Made by a program: the position numbers and the translations under genes
Shown: positions 5,378 to 9,260 of the stretch, one piece after another
Layout of the letters: each line of letters begins with the position of its first letter
Numbering within the stretch: the first letter of the stretch is position 1
The notes under the pieces: generated by a model
Seen by the model: only the letters and a program-made list of their open reading frames with translations
Told to the model about the DNA's origin: nothing
The model's database searches: none
Assembly: GCA_964426915.1 (NCBI GenBank)
Contig: CAYRTD010000154.1
Coordinates: 1-9,260 of the forward strand
Source: CAYRTD01 sp964426915
Lineage (GTDB): Bacteria > Bacteroidota > Bacteroidia > Bacteroidales > GCA-2748055
DNA: 9,260 nucleotides
Reading direction: 5' to 3'

Positions 5378-8299
5378 ATGAAAGATAAATTTTTTGCAGT
5401 GGGGCTTAGTGAACACAGGATCTGGGGTCAGATCCTGATCCCACTAATGTTGATTACACATGAGGATTCGAAATTTTTCAAATATGATCATGCTATCTTT
5501 CCCTCGGAAAATGATGAAAATTACCGGGGACTCTCAAACACTGAGAAAAAGATAGTGAAAATAATCGACGGATATAATGATAAGAACCTCTTCAAAATTT
5601 TCTCCAAACATAAAAGCGTAAAGGAATTTCATGAAAATGTAAAAAAAGAGAATATTGAAAATTTCATACGCCCTTTTATTGAAAAGCGATTGTATTCAGT
5701 GCTTGAGATTATCAGAAAATCGAATATAAAGGTTTTTCTCCGGGAGAAAAGCAGGTCCAATATATTCCAGGAAGATTTTATAAATGTTTTATCTTACGAT
5801 GCTTTTCCTGTATTTCATTTTATCCGAACCAATGAAGGCTCAAGCTATAGCCTCCAATTGTTCTCCGATAAAGGCCAGATAAAGTTAAAGGATAAATATT
5901 GCGATGTTATCGTTAACCAGCCGGCAATAATAAAAATAAACAACAGGATCGTATTTGTTCCCGATATTGAAGCAAAAAAACTCAGGCCTTTTTTTACCAA
6001 AGAAAAGATCCTGATCCCTGAAAAAACTACAGTCCAGTATTTTAAAGGCTTTGCCCGGCAAATCATCCGCGATTATGAAGTCAATGCCACAGGCTTCGAA
6101 ATCCGAAATCCCGAACCGGAAAAAAAAATCATCCTGAGTCTCGAAAAAAACATCTATAACAAGGCAGTTCTGGTTCCGAATTTTTTTTACGGGAGTAAAA
6201 AGATCCTGCCGAATTACAGCTATAAGGTATTTGTGGATTTTCATCTTAACAAAGCTGATTTTTATTTTGAGAAATATTCACGGGACCTGGACTGGGAACA
6301 AAGCTTTCATGATCTGTTGAATGATCTGGGACTAATAAGCTTTGATCAGGTAAATTATGAAAGAAAAAACAGCCGGGATCTCCCCTATGAGGATCAGTTA
6401 TTCGATATGGTTTCGTGGATCAATAAAAATTTTCCGGAGCTGGAGGAAAATGATATTGTTATTCACCAGAACACCGGAGAAAAAGAGATCTTCCTTGGCA
6501 ATACAGGACTTGAAATTGAATCCCGGCTGAAAATAGACTGGTTTGAGATCCACGCCGTAATAGTTTGTGGAGAGTTTCGGTTTCCCCTGAGTAATCTGAG
6601 GAATAACATTTTAAATGATATCCGGGAGTATATTCTCCCCGATGGGAGAGTTTTTATCATTCCCCTGGAGTGGTTCGGGCGATTCAGGGATTTATTTGAT
6701 TTTGGCAAAAATGAAAACAACAATATCAAACTTCATAAACAACACTTTTTCATTATTGAGAGGGCTGAAAAAGAGGGTTCAAAGGATTTTGATGAACTTG
6801 AAAAACTAAATAAAAAAGAAAATCTGAATCCGGTAGTACTCCCAAAATCATTGAATGCCACTATGCGACCTTATCAGGCGGAAGGATTTACATGGTTATG
6901 GTATTTACAGCAAAACAATCTGGGTGGATGCCTGGCAGATGATATGGGATTGGGGAAAACATTGCAAACCATTTGCCTTCTCCTTAAAAACAAAGAAGAA
7001 TACAAACCACAGAAAACAGGCACCGAGCAAGCCTTACAGCCGGATCTTTTCAGCACACAGGAGGAAAGGCTGACTTCCTTAATTGTTGTCCCGGCCTCCC
7101 TCGTGCATAACTGGGTAAACGAGCTGAAAAAATTTGCCCCTTCACTTAAAGTATATACACACATCGGGAATCAAAGAGCAAAAAAAATGAGTTCCTTCAC
7201 CAGCTATGATGTAATCATTTCCAGTTATCATACGGTGAGACAAGACATTGAACTACTTTCCTCATTTCCTTTTCATTATGCTATTCTCGATGAGAGTCAG
7301 GTAATCAAAAATCCTTCCTCCAAACTTTACAGGGCTATGCTTCTTCTGAACAGCGAATTCAGGATGGTTCTTACAGGTACTCCAATAGAAAATTCTCTTA
7401 CGGACCTCTGGGCCCAGTTGAATTTTATCAATAACGGCCTGCTGGGAAGTCAGAACTTTTTCCGGAGGGAGTATGTGATTCCCGTCGAAAAGAAAAGTGA
7501 CTCATCCCAGGAAGATAAGCTTAAAAAACTGATAAACCCCTTTATTCTCAGAAGAACAAAGGAGGAAGTGGCAAAAGAACTTCCGGATATGACTGAACAG
7601 GTGATACTGTGCAACATGACTGAAGAACAGAGAAAATTCTACGACGAGGAAAAATCCAGTATCAGAAGATATATTTTTGAACAAATTGAAAGTGAAGGGA
7701 TTAACAAATCCTCCATGATTGTCTTACAGGGTTTGACCCGGCTGCGTCAGATATCCAATCACCCTGTACTTGTGGATGAGAATTACCGCGATGATTCCGG
7801 AAAATTCAATGAAATCATCCGGAACATAGATTCCATCATATCGGAAGGCCACAAAGTGCTGATCTTTTCATCCTTTGTCAAGCACCTCAACCTGGTTAGA
7901 CAAAAACTAGAACAGGAAAAAATGGACTATACTTTATTGACGGGCGAGTCTACCAATCGTGAAAAGATCGTCCGTGCTTTCCAGGATAATCCCTCCTGTA
8001 GGATATTCCTTATATCTCTTAAGGCCGGCGGAGTGGGACTGAATCTTACCGCTGCAGATTATGTGTTCATCCTCGATCCATGGTGGAATCCTGCCTCTGA
8101 AGAGCAGGCCATTAACAGGGCTCACCGAATCGGGCAGAACAAAAATGTATTTGTCTACCGTTTTATTTCTGAAAACAGCATAGAGGAGAAGATCCGCTAT
8201 TTACAGGAAAAAAAGACAAAACTTGCAGAAACATTCGTGAACTCGAATAATCCTCTGAAAGCGATCACAAAACAGGAACTGGAGGCGCTTTTTGAATGA
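5378..8299 (+). CDS. SNF2-family (superfamily 2) helicase/DNA-translocating ATPase
   Basis: The product has 973 residues. All Swi2/Snf2 motifs are in order: RPYQAEGFTWLWYL (497-510); motif I DDMGLGKT with Lys527; Ia VVPASLVHNW (570-579); II Asp638-Glu-Ser-Gln; III LTGTPIEN (665-672); IV LIFSSF (828-833); V SLKAGGVGLNL (880-890); VI EQAINRAHRIGQ (909-920). Such proteins use ATP to move along double-stranded DNA and remodel protein-DNA or polymerase complexes, and usually do not unwind it. A variable insert with QPDLFS lies between motifs I and Ia. The N-terminal 490 residues show no CxC...CxH SWIM zinc finger and no motif I recognise; they probably contact DNA or a partner. Motif II is DESQ, where DEAH or DEAQ is commoner. 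The ATG at 5378 has no Shine-Dalgarno. A transcriptional role or a stand-alone housekeeping role is possible; neighbours give no sign of a defence operon. Confidence 0.92.
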   Translation: MKDKFFAVGLSEHRIWGQILIPLMLITHEDSKFFKYDHAIFPSENDENYRGLSNTEKKIVKIIDGYNDKNLFKIFSKHKSVKEFHENVKKENIENFIRPFIEKRLYSVLEIIRKSNIKVFLREKSRSNIFQEDFINVLSYDAFPVFHFIRTNEGSSYSLQLFSDKGQIKLKDKYCDVIVNQPAIIKINNRIVFVPDIEAKKLRPFFTKEKILIPEKTTVQYFKGFARQIIRDYEVNATGFEIRNPEPEKKIILSLEKNIYNKAVLVPNFFYGSKKILPNYSYKVFVDFHLNKADFYFEKYSRDLDWEQSFHDLLNDLGLISFDQVNYERKNSRDLPYEDQLFDMVSWINKNFPELEENDIVIHQNTGEKEIFLGNTGLEIESRLKIDWFEIHAVIVCGEFRFPLSNLRNNILNDIREYILPDGRVFIIPLEWFGRFRDLFDFGKNENNNIKLHKQHFFIIERAEKEGSKDFDELEKLNKKENLNPVVLPKSLNATMRPYQAEGFTWLWYLQQNNLGGCLADDMGLGKTLQTICLLLKNKEEYKPQKTGTEQALQPDLFSTQEERLTSLIVVPASLVHNWVNELKKFAPSLKVYTHIGNQRAKKMSSFTSYDVIISSYHTVRQDIELLSSFPFHYAILDESQVIKNPSSKLYRAMLLLNSEFRMVLTGTPIENSLTDLWAQLNFINNGLLGSQNFFRREYVIPVEKKSDSSQEDKLKKLINPFILRRTKEEVAKELPDMTEQVILCNMTEEQRKFYDEEKSSIRRYIFEQIESEGINKSSMIVLQGLTRLRQISNHPVLVDENYRDDSGKFNEIIRNIDSIISEGHKVLIFSSFVKHLNLVRQKLEQEKMDYTLLTGESTNREKIVRAFQDNPSCRIFLISLKAGGVGLNLTAADYVFILDPWWNPASEEQAINRAHRIGQNKNVFVYRFISENSIEEKIRYLQEKKTKLAETFVNSNNPLKAITKQELEALFE

Positions 8300-8332
8300 G
8301 TTTAACAGGATGAATTCAGGGTTAAAACTTTT

Positions 8333-8367
8333 GGGATTCAAATTCTCATATTAATCCCTTCTTTTTT
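8333..8367 (+). terminator. Candidate intrinsic terminator after the helicase gene
   Basis: GGGATT (8333-8338) and AATCCC (8353-8358) form a 6-bp stem over a 14-nt loop. The stem is followed by TTCTTTTTTT (8359-8368), a fair U-tract. The stem is short and has only three G-C pairs. The transporter ATG is 6 bp past the tract, so partial termination or readthrough into that gene is possible. Confidence 0.4.
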
Positions 8368-8373
8368 TACGAA

Positions 8374-9126
8374 ATGGAAGCAATAACATATTACAACCTT
8401 GATGTATATGAATGGATGCTGGTAATCCTCTGTGGAATGCTCATTGGCATGTCGAAAACGGGATTATCAGGTGCTGGTTTGTTTGTTGTTCCGGTTTTTG
8501 CCGGCATATTCGGGGGAAAACCTTCTGTGGGCCTGGTACTACCCATGCTGATCATTGCCGATTTTTTTGCCGTGAAGTATTACAATCGCCATGCAGAATG
8601 GAAATATGTCCTCAAGCTCCTGCCATGGGCATTTGCCGGTATTCTCATAGCTTTTTTCGTGGGGAAAAATATCGATGACCGGAGTTTTCAAATCCTTATT
8701 GCGGTGGTAGTTCTTATAGGGATCGCTCTAATGGTATTACAGGACATAAGGAGAAAAAGAGTGAGTATTCCCGATTACTGGTGGTTTGCAGCCCTGCTTG
8801 GAATGAGTGGTGGATTTGCTACGATGATCGGGAATGCAGCCGGTCCGGTTATGTCATTATATCTTCTTTCCATGCGGCTACCAAAGAATATTTATATAGG
8901 AACAGGAGCATGGTTTTTCTTCATTGTTAATTTGTCGAAAGTTCCCCTCCATGTTTTTTTCTGGGAGACCATAACCTGGAAAAGCCTTCAGTTCGATATT
9001 CTTATGGCAGCCCCTATTGTTCTTGGTGCAATCAGCGGCTTTTACCTCGTCAGGCTAATTCCTGAAAAAGCTTACCGGATTTTTATTATTTTATCGACTC
9101 TGGCCTCTGCTTTTGCTCTCTTATGA
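8374..9126 (+). CDS. TauE/SafE-family membrane transporter (sulfite exporter-like)
   Basis: This 250-residue, very hydrophobic protein has about eight membrane segments, typical in length for the TauE/SafE (former DUF81) family. Members export sulfite, sulfoacetate or other small anions across the inner membrane; the substrate here cannot be told. The two inverted halves each carry a glycine-rich signature: GMSKTGLSGAG (25-35) and GMSGGFATMIGNAAGP (143-158). A charged cytoplasmic loop, QDIRRKRV (123-130), separates them. The second half also has GTGAWFFFIVNLSKVPLH (176-193), typical of the family. The ATG at 8374 gives a short polar N-terminus before the first helix at about 13-24. The gene follows the helicase after 74 bp on the same strand, with a terminator-like hairpin between, so co-transcription is uncertain. 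No sulfur-metabolism gene is nearby. Confidence 0.88.
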   Translation: MEAITYYNLDVYEWMLVILCGMLIGMSKTGLSGAGLFVVPVFAGIFGGKPSVGLVLPMLIIADFFAVKYYNRHAEWKYVLKLLPWAFAGILIAFFVGKNIDDRSFQILIAVVVLIGIALMVLQDIRRKRVSIPDYWWFAALLGMSGGFATMIGNAAGPVMSLYLLSMRLPKNIYIGTGAWFFFIVNLSKVPLHVFFWETITWKSLQFDILMAAPIVLGAISGFYLVRLIPEKAYRIFIILSTLASAFALL

Positions 9127-9149
9127 AATAACCATTTGAGCTAATTAGA

Positions 9150-9171
9150 GTCTATCCATAATGTCCGATAT
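9150..9171. repeat. 22-bp fragment of the palindromic repeat family
   Basis: GTCTATCCATAATGTCCGATAT matches 4493-4514 at 21 of 22 bases (A9154 for G4497). The resemblance ends sharply on both sides. As at 4485, it sits just behind a gene end, here 24 bp past the transporter stop, in the same orientation. Confidence 0.7.
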
Positions 9172-9200
9172 ACTCATTCAGTAATAAATTAGGATGAATT

Positions 9201-9256
9201 GACGGAGAGAGAGGTTTCTCCATCGGGTATTTTGCCTTGGCAAAATCCCCTCCGTC
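9201..9256. repeat. Structured element with alternative hairpins
   Basis: GACGGAG (9201-9207) is perfectly complementary to CTCCGTC (9250-9256). With one G-T pair it is also complementary to CTCCATC (9218-9224). Between these lies a perfect stem ATTTTGCC (9229-9236) / GGCAAAAT (9239-9246), extended by GGG (9225-9227) / CCC (9247-9249). The element may be an intergenic repeat or an RNA switch-like structure. The minus strand across it is open in two frames that run off the window end, so the 3' end of a gene cannot be excluded. Confidence 0.55.
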
Positions 9257-9260
9257 GAAA

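Noticed and set aside
5378..9126. A possible defence island built around the SNF2 helicase, as in DISARM-like systems.
   Set aside because: No methyltransferase, phospholipase-D or DUF1998 partner is present; the next gene is an anion transporter, so nothing supports a defence role.
9152..9259. Minus-strand frame running in from the window end and stopping at 9152-9154, with a tail encoded by the repeat fragment.
   Set aside because: It may be the end of a gene beyond the window, but a second frame is equally open and the stretch is explained by hairpins. It is noted under the structured element rather than called as a gene.
1..9260. tRNA or rRNA genes, CRISPR arrays, or complete insertion sequences.
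   Set aside because: No cloverleaf, rRNA signature, regularly spaced repeat-spacer array or transposase frame was seen on either strand by eye.

Overview
The window looks like chromosomal DNA of a Bacteroidota bacterium, probably of the Bacteroidales/Marinilabiliales type. The reasons are its AT-rich composition with weak or absent Shine-Dalgarno sequences, a TAnnTTTG-type promoter box, a palindrome of the CCGATAGCTATCGG kind, a small Cys-rich lipoprotein, a truncated MacB/FtsX-type permease, and protein families common in that phylum. The assignment rests on sequence style and recalled family knowledge, not on a search.

Layout. Positions 1-295 hold a perfect 26-bp palindrome, a second stem-loop and a possible degraded repeat. 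Positions 296-1762 (+) encode a Lys/Glu-rich protein: an N-terminal repeat region made of roughly 72-residue super-repeats, fused to a GH16-like (laminarinase-fold) domain whose two catalytic glutamates are replaced by His and Lys. It has no signal peptide. Ending 7 bp away on the opposite strand is the first 136 codons of an ABC-transporter permease (1769-2179), with the rest missing. Positions 2180-2792 are a degraded stretch with an orphan promoter box and a 5' fragment of a DUF4910-type gene (2513-2677). Positions 2793-4487 encode an exported gamma-glutamyltransferase of the YwrD type. Its stop codon is the first triplet of a 147-bp repeat unit that folds into a long imperfect hairpin; a half copy follows directly and a short fragment recurs at 9150-9171. 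A small lipoprotein gene (4782-5009) lies on the minus strand. Then comes a mostly non-coding stretch that contains an apparent small gene with an in-frame amber codon (5144-5329). Positions 5378-8299 encode a 973-residue SNF2-family helicase/ATPase, followed by a TauE/SafE-type membrane transporter (8374-9126). The window closes with a structured element that can form alternative hairpins.

The genes do not form one pathway. Intact single genes alternate with gene remnants and short repeats, which suggests a rearranging accessory or intergenic-rich region. The most unusual item is the repeat-scaffold protein carrying an apparently inactive GH16 domain. Second is the palindromic repeat family, whose edge supplies the stop codon of the gamma-glutamyltransferase gene.
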